Below are positions 8,957 through 16,522 of a stretch of 64,000 nt of DNA, in pieces. Made by a program: the position numbers and the translations under genes. The stretch comes from Rhodococcus sp. X156 (GTDB lineage Bacteria; Actinomycetota; Actinomycetes; Mycobacteriales; Mycobacteriaceae), in the NCBI RefSeq assembly GCF_004006015.1, contig NZ_CP034766.1:1335001-1399000 (forward strand), written 5' to 3'. Every line of letters starts with the position of its first letter. Positions within the stretch are counted from its first letter, which is position 1. The notes beneath the pieces are model-generated. The model had not been told where the DNA came from and searched no databases. It saw only the letters and a program-made list of their open reading frames with translations.

Positions 8957-10399
8957 CTAGCGGGGCTGACCCGCCGGCTGCTCGGCACCAGAGCGCGCCG
9001 ACGGCCGGGGCTTGCTCGTCGCAGAGCCGGGCTCGTCCTGCTCGGACTCCCCCTGCTCGGGGTGCTGCCCACCCACGCTGCCCCGTCCGGCCGTGTCGGG
9101 TGCGCCGCTGGGCTGAGGTGCGACTGCTGCCTCGACCTCGGCCTCCTCCGCCGTGCGGGCCGCGGCCGAGGCTGAGGCGCTGGTGTAGTCGCCGGCCAGC
9201 TGGACCGCCTCGTCGTGCGGCGCCGCCAGCATCGCGGGCAGGTCCGCGAGGACGTCCCGAACCGCGACCAGCTGCTCGCCCACCCGCTCCCGCAGCGCGG
9301 CCAGCTCACGCACCTTCTCCTTGGCGGCCTCGGTGCGCTGCTCGGCCTGCTCGGTGGCGCGCTGCAGCCGCCGCTGGGCCTCGGTGGTGGCGTCGCGGAC
9401 GCGGCGCTCGGCCTCCGCCTTGCTCGTCGCCTCCTGTGCCTGCACGGCGCGGATCGACTCCGAGCGGCGCGAGGACATCGCCAGCTCGAAGTCCTCCTGG
9501 ACCCGCTGCTGGCGGGCGTCCTCCTCGTGGGCGATGCGGGCGGCCTCCGCCTCGGCACTGCGCACGATCTCGGTTGCCTCGTCGTTGGCCTTGCGCATGG
9601 TGGAGGTGTGCTGGTTCTCCATGGCCGCTCTGCGGTGGTCGGCCTCCCGGATCTGCTGGTCCCAGTGCGCCTTCAGCTCGGCGATCTGGCGGGCGCTCTC
9701 CTCCTGCAGGACGGCGACGTCGTGCTCGGTGGTGGACCTGAGCTCGCGGACGTCACGCTCGGTGACGCGCTTGAGCTCGGCCACCTCCCGCTCGGAGTCG
9801 GCCCGCCAGCGAGCCACCTCCTGCGCGGCGTGCGCCCGCAGCTCGCCGACCTCCTGCTCGGTCACCGAGCGCAGCTCGGAGGCCTCCCGCTCGGTACGAG
9901 TGCGCAGCTCGGTGGCCTCGCGCTCGGCCCGCGTGCGCAGCTCGGTGGCCTCCGCGCGGAGCCAGAGGATCTGCTGCTCGGAGCGCTCCCGAAGGTCGGC
10001 CACGTCCTGCTCGGCGCTCGCCCGGATCTCGGCAGCCTCCTGCTCGGCCACTGACCGCATCTCCGCGGAGTCGGCCTCGGCCCGCGCCTTGATCTCGGAA
10101 GCCTCGTCGTGGGCCAGGCGCAGCATCCGCAGCATGCGGTCGCTGAGCCCAGCCGTGCTGTCCAGGCCGGACACGATGCTGTCCAGCTGGCTGCTGAGGT
10201 TCTCGACCTCGGCGCGGGCCTCCTCCAGCTGGCTGGAGAGGTCCGCGACCTGGGCGGCGACAGCGTCCCGGTCGGCAGCGGTGACCCGGAGCTCGGCATC
10301 GAGCCGCTGCAGGTGGTCGTTCACCTGCTCGCGGTCGTAACCACGACGAACCAGGTCGAAGGGGCCGTCTACCGGAAAGAAACCATGCTCCGATGCCAT
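8957..10399 (-). CDS. DivIVA-like coiled-coil protein with 11-residue repeats
   Basis: A 480-residue cytoplasmic coiled-coil protein. The N-terminus (FDLVRRGYDREQVNDHL at 14-30) matches the DivIVA/Wag31 membrane-targeting region. Residues about 112-247 are a nearly regular array of 11-residue units of the form xELRxxxExEx: three units, one 7-residue step, then eight more units, a pattern expected for a right-handed or straight coiled coil. A second coiled coil continues to about residue 400, followed by an acidic, disordered tail. It resembles polar-growth scaffolds such as FilP or Scy of Streptomyces. The ATG at 10399 is chosen because TAGCGT (10412-10407) lies 7 nt upstream on this strand. 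It is downstream of ccr on the same strand, 60 bp away. Confidence 0.82.
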   Translation of the reverse strand: MASEHGFFPVDGPFDLVRRGYDREQVNDHLQRLDAELRVTAADRDAVAAQVADLSSQLEEARAEVENLSSQLDSIVSGLDSTAGLSDRMLRMLRLAHDEASEIKARAEADSAEMRSVAEQEAAEIRASAEQDVADLRERSEQQILWLRAEATELRTRAEREATELRTRTEREASELRSVTEQEVGELRAHAAQEVARWRADSEREVAELKRVTERDVRELRSTTEHDVAVLQEESARQIAELKAHWDQQIREADHRRAAMENQHTSTMRKANDEATEIVRSAEAEAARIAHEEDARQQRVQEDFELAMSSRRSESIRAVQAQEATSKAEAERRVRDATTEAQRRLQRATEQAEQRTEAAKEKVRELAALRERVGEQLVAVRDVLADLPAMLAAPHDEAVQLAGDYTSASASAAARTAEEAEVEAAVAPQPSGAPDTAGRGSVGGQHPEQGESEQDEPGSATSKPRPSARSGAEQPAGQPR

Positions 10400-10459
10400 G
10401 CCCGATACGCTACCGGCGCCGGTACGCTGTCGTCGCCATCCCACGCGCTAGTGGGCCGC

Positions 10460-11791
10460 CTAGATGCCGCGGAACCGGTTGATCTCGTCGATGTGACGCT
10501 CCCGCATCGCGGTGTCGCGCACACCGAGGCCCTCCTCGGGCGCCAGGCAGAGCACGCCGACCTTGCCCTGGTGCAGGTTGCGGTGCACGTCGTAGGCCGC
10601 CTGACCCACCTCGTCCATCGGGTACACCCGCGACAGCGTGGGGTGCACCAGGCCCTTGCTGATCAGCCGGTTGGCCTCGTAGGACTCGCGGTAGTTGGCG
10701 AAGTGCGAGCTCACGATGCGCTTGAGGTTCATCCACAGGTAGCGGTTGTCGTACTCGTGCATGTAGCCGCTGGTGGAGGCGCAGGTGACGATGGTGCCAC
10801 CCTTGCGGGCGACGTAGACGCTGGCGCCGAAGGTCTCGCGGCCCGGGTGCTCGAACACGATGTCCGGGTCCTCACCGCCGGTGAGCTCCCGGATCTTCTT
10901 GCCGAAGCGCTGCCACTCCTTGGGGTCCTGGGTGCGCTCGTCCGACCAGAACTTGTAGTCCTCGGCGTTGCGGTCGATGATCAGCTCCGCGCCCATCTTG
11001 CGGCAGATCTCAGCCTTCTCCGGGCTGGAGACGACGCAGATCGGGATGGCGCCACCGTTGAGGGCCATCTGCGTGGCGTAGGAGCCCAGGCCACCCGAGG
11101 CGCCCCAGATCAGGACGGTGTCGCCCTGCTTCATGTCGGCACCGTTGCGGCTGACCAGCTGGCGGTAGGCGGTGGAGTTGACCAGGCCGGGGGAGGCGGC
11201 CTCCTCCCAGGTGAGGTGGGCCGGCTTCGGCATCAGCTGGTTGGACTTGACCAGCGACAGGTGCGCGAGCCCACCGAAGTTGGTCTCGAAGCCCCAGATG
11301 CGCTGCTGGTTGTCCAGCATCGTGTCGTTGTGGCCGTCCGGGCTCTCCAGCTCGACGGACAGGCAGTGCGCGACCACCTCGTCACCGGGCTTCCAGGCGC
11401 TGACGCCCGGGCCGGTGCGCAGCACGACGCCGGCCAGGTCGGAGCCGATGACGTGGTACGGCAGGTCGTGCCGCTTGGTGAGCTCGTTGAGCTTGCCGTA
11501 GCGCTTGAGGAAGCTGAACGTGGAGACGGGCTCGAAGATCGACGTCCACACGGTGTTGTAGTTGATGGAGCTGGCCATCACGGCGATGATCGCCTCGCCG
11601 GGGCCGAGCTCGGGGGTGGGGACGTCCTCCACGTGCAGGGACTCCCGGGGGTCCTTCTCCCGGGTGGTGCGGCCCTCGAACATGTTGGCCTCGTCCGCGT
11701 GCACGGTCACCGCGCGGTAGGTCTTGGGCAGGGGCAGCGAGCCGATCTCGTCCAGCTTGTCGGCCTGGATCGCGGCGAGAATCTCATCCAC
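10460..11791 (-). CDS. ccr: Crotonyl-CoA carboxylase/reductase
   Basis: A 443-residue medium-chain dehydrogenase/reductase that reductively carboxylates crotonyl-CoA to ethylmalonyl-CoA with NADPH and CO2, the key step of the ethylmalonyl-CoA pathway and a source of polyketide extender units. It matches the Streptomyces enzyme closely from memory: DEAEMF-like DEANMFEGRTTREKDPRES at the N-terminus, the NYNTVWTSIFEPVSTF motif, the nucleotide-binding IWGASGGLGSYATQMAL, FEHPGRETFG, and STSGYMHEYDNRYLWM. The GTG at 11791 is favoured: GGAGG lies 8 nt upstream, and the start aligns with the family N-terminus (VDEILAAIQ); the upstream GTG would overlap the Shine-Dalgarno sequence. A perfect operator-like inverted repeat lies 54 bp upstream. 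Confidence 0.96.
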   Translation of the reverse strand: MDEILAAIQADKLDEIGSLPLPKTYRAVTVHADEANMFEGRTTREKDPRESLHVEDVPTPELGPGEAIIAVMASSINYNTVWTSIFEPVSTFSFLKRYGKLNELTKRHDLPYHVIGSDLAGVVLRTGPGVSAWKPGDEVVAHCLSVELESPDGHNDTMLDNQQRIWGFETNFGGLAHLSLVKSNQLMPKPAHLTWEEAASPGLVNSTAYRQLVSRNGADMKQGDTVLIWGASGGLGSYATQMALNGGAIPICVVSSPEKAEICRKMGAELIIDRNAEDYKFWSDERTQDPKEWQRFGKKIRELTGGEDPDIVFEHPGRETFGASVYVARKGGTIVTCASTSGYMHEYDNRYLWMNLKRIVSSHFANYRESYEANRLISKGLVHPTLSRVYPMDEVGQAAYDVHRNLHQGKVGVLCLAPEEGLGVRDTAMRERHIDEINRFRGI

Positions 11792-11845
11792 AGGACACAC
11801 CTCCGTAGGACGCCAGACGGCGCCGGGGAACAAGTCGGCGGGAAT

Positions 11846-11861
11846 GTTACCGACTGGTAAC
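11846..11861 (-). promoter_or_regulatory. Perfect inverted-repeat operator upstream of ccr
   Basis: GTTACC-GACT-GGTAAC, a perfect 6-bp inverted repeat with a 4-bp spacer. Read toward ccr, its right half forms TAACAT (11849-11844), a good -10 hexamer 52 nt before the start codon, so a bound repressor would block the promoter. Related 16-mers precede the thiolase, the double dehydrogenase and etfB. Confidence 0.65.
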
Positions 11862-11969
11862 CCGCCGGGGCGAACAGGTGGTCATCGACACACCGCGAAT
11901 GGTGCTGCGCCCGAGCCGACCTCGCGTGGTGTCGGCCCGGGCGCCCCGGTTCCGGTGGTCTCGCCGCCG

Positions 11970-12443
11970 CTAGTGCTCGCTGGCGGCAGCCGGCTCGACC
12001 AGCTCGACGAGCACGCCGCCGGCGTCCTTGGGGTGCACGAAGTTGACCCGGGAGTTGGAGGTGCCACGGCGCGGGGTGTCGTAGAGCAGGCGCAGGCCCT
12101 TGTCGCGCAGGGCCTGGGCGACGGCCTCCACGTCGGTGACGCGGTAGGCCAGCTGCTGCAGGCCCGGGCCGTTGCGGTCGATGAACTTGGCGATGGTGGA
12201 CTCCGGGGACAGCGGAGCGAGCAGCTGCACCTGGGCGTTGCCGACGCCGACCATCGCCTCGCGCACGCCCTGCTCCTCGTTGACCTCCTGGTGGGTGACC
12301 TCCAGGCCGAGCACGTCGCGGTACCAGGCGATGGCCACGTCCAGGTCGGGGACGGCCACGCCGACGTGGTCGATGGCGGTGACGAGCGCGGAGTCGCCCA
12401 GGGCGGGCAGGGCGGGGGGATTGTCCTTGGCAGAAGTAGTCAT
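11970..12443 (-). CDS. mce: Methylmalonyl-CoA epimerase
   Basis: A 157-residue glyoxalase-fold metalloenzyme that interconverts the R and S forms of methylmalonyl-CoA (some also accept ethylmalonyl-CoA). The family pattern is clear: IDHVGVAVPDLDVAIAWYRD at the start with the metal-ligand His, a central VQLLAPLS segment, the GLQQLAYRV strand, and FVHPKDAGGVLVELVEP at the end with the second His and Glu ligands. The ATG at 12443 is chosen over an upstream GTG because TAGGTT (12455-12450) sits 6 nt before it, the leaderless layout. The gene is on the strand opposite the thiolase and meaB, with which it works in ethylmalonyl-CoA and propionate metabolism. Confidence 0.93.
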   Translation of the reverse strand: MTTSAKDNPPALPALGDSALVTAIDHVGVAVPDLDVAIAWYRDVLGLEVTHQEVNEEQGVREAMVGVGNAQVQLLAPLSPESTIAKFIDRNGPGLQQLAYRVTDVEAVAQALRDKGLRLLYDTPRRGTSNSRVNFVHPKDAGGVLVELVEPAAASEH

Positions 12444-12553
12444 GGCCACAACCTAGCCACCGCGCCAGTCGGCGGGTAACCGTGGCCGACGGTGTCGCCG
12501 GCGGCGGCCCCGAGGGGCGAGTGTGGCGGCCGCAACACTGGGCGCGGCATACT

Positions 12554-12569
12554 TGTTACCGACGAGTAT
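12554..12569 (+). promoter_or_regulatory. Candidate acyl-CoA regulon operator over the thiolase promoter
   Basis: GTTACCGACGAGTATT, sharing 13 of 16 positions with the reverse complement of the site before the dehydrogenase gene and its left half with the ccr operator. TATTCT (12566-12571) overlaps its right end and is a plausible -10 element 37 nt before the GTG start. Confidence 0.55.
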
Positions 12570-12608
12570 TCTCACGCTCACCTGACCGCAATGCTGCTGG
12601 AGGCTTCC

Positions 12609-13814
12609 GTGTCTGCTTCATCCACGTCCGGATCTGTGATCGTTGCCGGGGCTCGCACCCCGATGGGCCGCCTCCTCGGCTCGCTGAAGAACTTCTCCGG
12701 TGCCGACCTCGGCGGCATCGCGATCAAGGGCGCGCTGGAGAAGGCGGGCGTGGCCCCCGAGCAGGTCGAGTACGTGGTCATGGGCCAGGTCCTCACCGCC
12801 GGAGCCGGCCAGATGCCCGCCCGCCAGGCCGCCACGGCCGCCGGCATCCCGATGTCGGTGCCCGCGCTGAACATCAACAAGGTCTGCCTGTCCGGCATCG
12901 ACGCCATCGCGCTGGCCGACCAGATGATCCGCGCCGGGGAGTTCGACGTCGTCGTCGCCGGCGGTCAGGAGTCCATGACCCAGGCGCCGCACCTGCTGGC
13001 CAAGAGTCGCGAGGGCTTCAAGTACGGCGACGTCACCATGGTCGACCACATGGCCTACGACGGCCTGCACGACGCGTTCACCGACCAGGCCATGGGCCTG
13101 CTCACCGAGCAGCGCAACGACGAGGACAAGATCACCCGCGAGGAGCAGGACGCCTACGCGGCCCGCTCCCACGAGCGCGCGGCCAAGGCGTGGAAGGACG
13201 GCCTGTTCGACGACGAGGTCGTCGGCGTCTCCATCCCGCAGCGCAAGGGCGACCCGGTGGAGTTCAAGTTCGACGAGGGCATCCGCGCCGACACCACTGT
13301 GGAGTCGCTGGGCAAGCTGCGTCCGTCCTTCCGCAAGGACGGCACCATCACCGCCGGCTCGTCCTCCCAGATCTCCGACGGTGCCTGTGCCGTCGTGGTG
13401 ATGAGCAAGGCCAAGGCGGAGGAGCTGGGCCTGGAGTGGCTGGCCGAGATCGGCCCGCACGGCGTGGTCGCCGGACCGGACTCCACCCTGCAGTCGCAGC
13501 CCTCCCGCGCCATCGCCAAGGCGTGCGAGCGCGAGGGCATCAGCCCCACCGACCTCGACCTGGTCGAGATCAACGAGGCCTTCGCCGCGGTCGGCATCGT
13601 CTCCATGCGCGAGCTCGGCCTGGACGAGGACAAGGTCAACGTCAACGGCGGCGCGCTGGCCTACGGGCACCCGATCGGGATGTCCGGAGCTCGGATCACC
13701 CTGACGCTGGCCCACGAGCTGGCCCGCCGCGGTGGCGGCACCGGTGTGGCGGCGCTGTGCGGTGGTGGCGGCCAGGGCGACGCGCTCATCCTCCGCGTCC
13801 CGGCCAAGGGCTGA
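12609..13814 (+). CDS. Acetyl-CoA C-acetyltransferase (thiolase)
   Basis: A 401-residue biosynthetic-type thiolase that condenses two acetyl-CoA into acetoacetyl-CoA or runs in reverse. The nucleophile is Cys93 in [11 protein letters not shown], with the second active-site pair His353 ([12 protein letters not shown]) and Cys384 ([11 protein letters not shown]). The NEAFA motif ([10 protein letters not shown]) is present. The GTG start at 12609 has GGAGG about 5 nt upstream (12599-12603); an in-frame ATG at 12591 lies before that ribosome binding site and is less likely. It is followed after 3 bp by meaB, suggesting an operon. The position beside ccr and the epimerase fits the first step of the ethylmalonyl-CoA pathway. 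Confidence 0.94.
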   Translation: MSASSTSGSVIVAGARTPMGRLLGSLKNFSGADLGGIAIKGALEKAGVAPEQVEYVVMGQVLTAGAGQMPARQAATAAGIPMSVPALNINKVCLSGIDAIALADQMIRAGEFDVVVAGGQESMTQAPHLLAKSREGFKYGDVTMVDHMAYDGLHDAFTDQAMGLLTEQRNDEDKITREEQDAYAARSHERAAKAWKDGLFDDEVVGVSIPQRKGDPVEFKFDEGIRADTTVESLGKLRPSFRKDGTITAGSSSQISDGACAVVVMSKAKAEELGLEWLAEIGPHGVVAGPDSTLQSQPSRAIAKACEREGISPTDLDLVEINEAFAAVGIVSMRELGLDEDKVNVNGGALAYGHPIGMSGARITLTLAHELARRGGGTGVAALCGGGGQGDALILRVPAKG

Positions 13815-13817
13815 CCC

Positions 13818-14804
13818 GTGGCGTCGAGCTCTCGGCGACGAGAGCTCGACGTCGCCGCGCTGGTCGAGCGGGCTCGAGCTGGGCAGCCGCGTGCGGTTGC
13901 CCAGCTGATCTCGCTGGTGGAGGACGCGAGCCCGCAGCTGCGCGAGGTGGCTGCGGCGCTCGCCCCCCACGCCGGCACCGCACAGGTGATCGGCCTGACC
14001 GGCTCGCCCGGCGTCGGGAAGTCCACGTCCACCGCCGCGCTGGTCTCGGCCTACCGCGAGGCCGGACACCGGGTGGGCGTGCTCGCGATCGACCCGTCCT
14101 CCCCGTTCTCCGGCGGTGCTCTGCTGGGCGACCGCATCCGGATGCAGGTGCACGCCACCGACCCCGACGTGTTCATCCGGTCCATGGCCACCCGCGGACA
14201 CCTCGGTGGCCTCAGCTGGGCAGCGCCGCAGGCCCTGCGCGTGCTGGACGCCGTGGGCTTCGACGTGGTGCTGGTGGAGACGGTGGGCGTGGGCCAGTCC
14301 GAGGTGGACGTCGTCTCCCTGGCCGACACCACGCTGGTGCTGGTGGCGCCGGGGATGGGTGACGGCATCCAGGCGGCCAAGGCCGGCATCCTGGAGATCG
14401 CCGACGTGTTCGTGGTGAACAAGGCCGACCGGGACGGGGCCGACCGCACCGCGCGCGAGCTCAAGCACATGATCTCCCTGGGTCGCCAGGAGCTCACCGG
14501 GCCGTCCTGGCGCCCGCCGGTGGTGCGCACCGTCGCCGACCGGGGCGAGGGGGTCAAGGACGTGGTGGAGGCCATCGCCGAGCACCGCGCGTGGATGGTC
14601 GGCAACGGCGAGCTCGAGCGTCGTCGCCAGCACCGGGCGCAGACCGAGGTGGAGGCCATCGCCCTGCAGACGCTGCGCGAGCGGCTGGCCGACGTGGCGG
14701 GCAGCTCGGCGCTGTCGGCGCTGGCCGGTCGGGTCCTGGCCGGTGAGCTCGACCCGTACGCGGCGGCCGACGAGGTGGTCCGCACCCTCGACACCACCCC
14801 CTGA
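13818..14804 (+). CDS. meaB: Methylmalonyl-CoA mutase-associated GTPase MeaB
   Basis: A 328-residue G3E-family P-loop GTPase that protects and reactivates the B12-dependent methylmalonyl-CoA mutase (or ethylmalonyl-CoA mutase). Walker A is GSPGVGKS at 62-69. The DPSSPFSGGALLGDRIRM segment, ETVGVGQSE and NKAD (VVNKADRDGADR) are characteristic of MeaB/ArgK. The GTG start lies 3 bp after the thiolase stop, so translation is likely coupled. The mutase subunits themselves are not in this window, so they must be elsewhere in the genome. Confidence 0.94.
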   Translation: MASSSRRRELDVAALVERARAGQPRAVAQLISLVEDASPQLREVAAALAPHAGTAQVIGLTGSPGVGKSTSTAALVSAYREAGHRVGVLAIDPSSPFSGGALLGDRIRMQVHATDPDVFIRSMATRGHLGGLSWAAPQALRVLDAVGFDVVLVETVGVGQSEVDVVSLADTTLVLVAPGMGDGIQAAKAGILEIADVFVVNKADRDGADRTARELKHMISLGRQELTGPSWRPPVVRTVADRGEGVKDVVEAIAEHRAWMVGNGELERRRQHRAQTEVEAIALQTLRERLADVAGSSALSALAGRVLAGELDPYAAADEVVRTLDTTP

Positions 14805-14876
14805 CCAGGCGCTTGCCGGAAACGTCCGGTTGGGGCCGGGGGCGTGGTGAGCGCCGTCACCAGGCACACTGAGCGC

Positions 14877-15242
14877 ATGGCTTCTGCATTCGACCTCCGC
14901 ACGCCCGCAGCCCGTTTTCGCCTGGTCGCCGTCCTGGAGGCACTCTCCTGGGCCGGTCTGCTGGTGGCGATGTTCTTCAAGTGGGTGCTGGACATGGAGG
15001 CCGGCGTCCCCGTGATGGGGCCCATCCACGGCGCCGCGTTCGTCGCCTACGTCATCGTCGCCCTGCTGACGATGCTCGCCCTGCGCTGGGACGTGAAGGT
15101 CACCGCGCTGGCCCTGGTGGCCAGCGTCCCGCCCTTCGGCTCCATCATCTTCGAGCGCTGGGCGGACAAGCGCGGCCTGCTCGGTGACCGCGCCGCGGGC
15201 ACGACGCCGGGGGCGCCGACCTCGGAGCGCGTCGCGCGGTGA
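14877..15242 (+). CDS. DUF3817 integral membrane protein
   Basis: A 121-residue membrane protein with three hydrophobic segments: about 14-34, 47-65 and 69-85. They include the family-typical LVAVLEALSWAGLLVAMFFK and GPIHGAAFVAYVIVAL stretches with a central His. The Lys/Arg-containing cytoplasmic tail is about 30 residues. I recognise the DUF3817 pattern; its function is unknown. Its TGA overlaps the GTG start of the next gene by 4 bp, indicating translational coupling with the thiamine-binding-like protein. The ATG at 14877 is used; no strong ribosome binding site is visible. Confidence 0.82.
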   Translation: MASAFDLRTPAARFRLVAVLEALSWAGLLVAMFFKWVLDMEAGVPVMGPIHGAAFVAYVIVALLTMLALRWDVKVTALALVASVPPFGSIIFERWADKRGLLGDRAAGTTPGAPTSERVAR

Positions 15243-15541
15243 TCGTCGCCTTCAGCGTCAGCCCCAGCGGCGGCTCGCCCGACGGCAGCGTCAGCGAGGC
15301 GGTCGCCGCCGCGGTGCGGGTGGTCCGGGACTCCGGGCTGCCCTACGAGCTGTCGTCGATGTTCACCTGCATCGAGGGGGAGTGGGACGAGGTGATGGCC
15401 GTGGTCAAGCGCGCCGTGGACGTCGTCGCCGAGACCTCCCCGCGCACCAGCGTGGTGATCAAGGCCGACATCCGTCCCGGCTACACCGGCCAGCTCACCG
15501 CCAAGGTGGCGCGAGTGCAGGACCGGCTCGCGCAGGACTAG
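15239..15541 (+). CDS. MTH1187-family thiamine-binding protein
   Basis: A 100-residue protein of the MTH1187/YkoF-like (DUF77) family: a single ferredoxin-like domain starting MIVAFSVSPSG, with YELSSMFTCIEGEWDEVMAVVKRAV in the middle. Characterised relatives bind thiamine or its pyrimidine moiety; whether this one does is inferred. The GTG start overlaps the stop of the upstream DUF3817 gene (GTGA), so the two are probably co-translated, which hints at a membrane partner. The length is typical of the family. Confidence 0.85.
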   Translation: MIVAFSVSPSGGSPDGSVSEAVAAAVRVVRDSGLPYELSSMFTCIEGEWDEVMAVVKRAVDVVAETSPRTSVVIKADIRPGYTGQLTAKVARVQDRLAQD

Positions 15542-15588
15542 CCGACCCCTGGCGGCCTCGTACCGCCAAACGTGTCAAAATTGGCGAC

Positions 15589-16506
15589 GTGACTCGTCCA
15601 GGACCCCGTCCCGCACCAGCCCCGGCCATGTCCGGCGCGGTGGACCTCTCGGCTCTCAAGGCGCGCGCGGAGGCCCCGCCGTCTGCACCCGGCGCCGCGG
15701 CGTCGGCTGGCCTCACCGTCACCGAGGCCAGCTTCCAGGCCGACGTGGTGGACCGCTCCATGCAGAGCCTGGTCATCTTGGTGCTGCACGCCAGCTGGGA
15801 CCCGCCGTCGCAGCAGCTGCTGCCCACCATGGACCGACTGGCCGCAGCCAGCGGCGGTGCGTGGACGCTGGCCAAGGTGGACATCGAGCAGAGCCCCCGC
15901 ATCGCCGAGCTGTTCGAGGTGAAGGCGCTGCCCACGGTCGTGGCGGTGGCCCTCGGCCAGCCCGTGCAGGCCTTCGCCGGGCCGCAGCCGGAGGAGCAGG
16001 TGCAGGCCTGGATCGACAGCCTGCTGGCCGCGCTCAAGGACCGGCTGCCCGGTGCTGGTGTGCCCACCGAGGGCGCAGCGGTGGCCGAGGAGCCCCAGGA
16101 CCCGCGCTTCCTGGAGGCCGAGCAGGCGCTGGAGACCGGTGACCTCGCCGGCGCCGAGGCGGCCTACCAGCGGGTGCTCGACTCCGAGCCCGGCAACGCC
16201 GAGGCCGCTGCCGCGCTGGCGCAGATCCGGTTCATGGCCCGGCTGGAGATCGTGCCCGCCGACGCGGTGGCCGTGGCCGACGCCAACCCCGCTGACGTGC
16301 AGGCCCAGCTGGCCGCTGCCGACGCGGAGCTGGCCAACCAGCAGGTGGAGGCGGCGTTCACCCGGCTGGTGGAGACGGTGCGCCGCAGCACTGGCGCTGA
16401 CAAGGACGTGCCGCGCTCCCGGCTGCTCAGCCTCTTCGAGCTGTTCGAGCCCAGCGAGCCGTTGGTGGTCGCCGCCCGGCGCAAGCTGGCCAGCGCCCTG
16501 TACTAG
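15589..16506 (+). CDS. Thioredoxin-fold/TPR protein lacking the CXXC motif (CnoX-like)
   Basis: A 305-residue protein with a thioredoxin domain (about 40-155) followed by TPR-like helices (165-300, including DLAGAEAAYQRVLDSEPGN). This layout matches YbbN/CnoX, a chaperone-like holdase that hands substrates to GroEL in E. coli. The redox motif is replaced by W70-D-P-P-S, so it cannot act as a disulfide reductase; the cis-Pro loop (KALPTVVAV) is kept. The N-terminal 35 residues are Pro/Ala-rich and probably disordered. The GTG at 15589 is chosen as the nearest start before the domain. It lies 47 bp after the previous gene and may start its own transcript. Confidence 0.88.
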   Translation: MTRPGPRPAPAPAMSGAVDLSALKARAEAPPSAPGAAASAGLTVTEASFQADVVDRSMQSLVILVLHASWDPPSQQLLPTMDRLAAASGGAWTLAKVDIEQSPRIAELFEVKALPTVVAVALGQPVQAFAGPQPEEQVQAWIDSLLAALKDRLPGAGVPTEGAAVAEEPQDPRFLEAEQALETGDLAGAEAAYQRVLDSEPGNAEAAAALAQIRFMARLEIVPADAVAVADANPADVQAQLAAADAELANQQVEAAFTRLVETVRRSTGADKDVPRSRLLSLFELFEPSEPLVVAARRKLASALY

Positions 16507-16522
16507 ACCGGGCGGCGCAGGC

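Noticed and set aside
12463-12480. A further copy of the acyl-CoA operator before the epimerase gene
   Set aside because: Only one half-site (GGGTAAC at 12474-12480) is present; the other half does not match, and the epimerase has its own leaderless promoter element.
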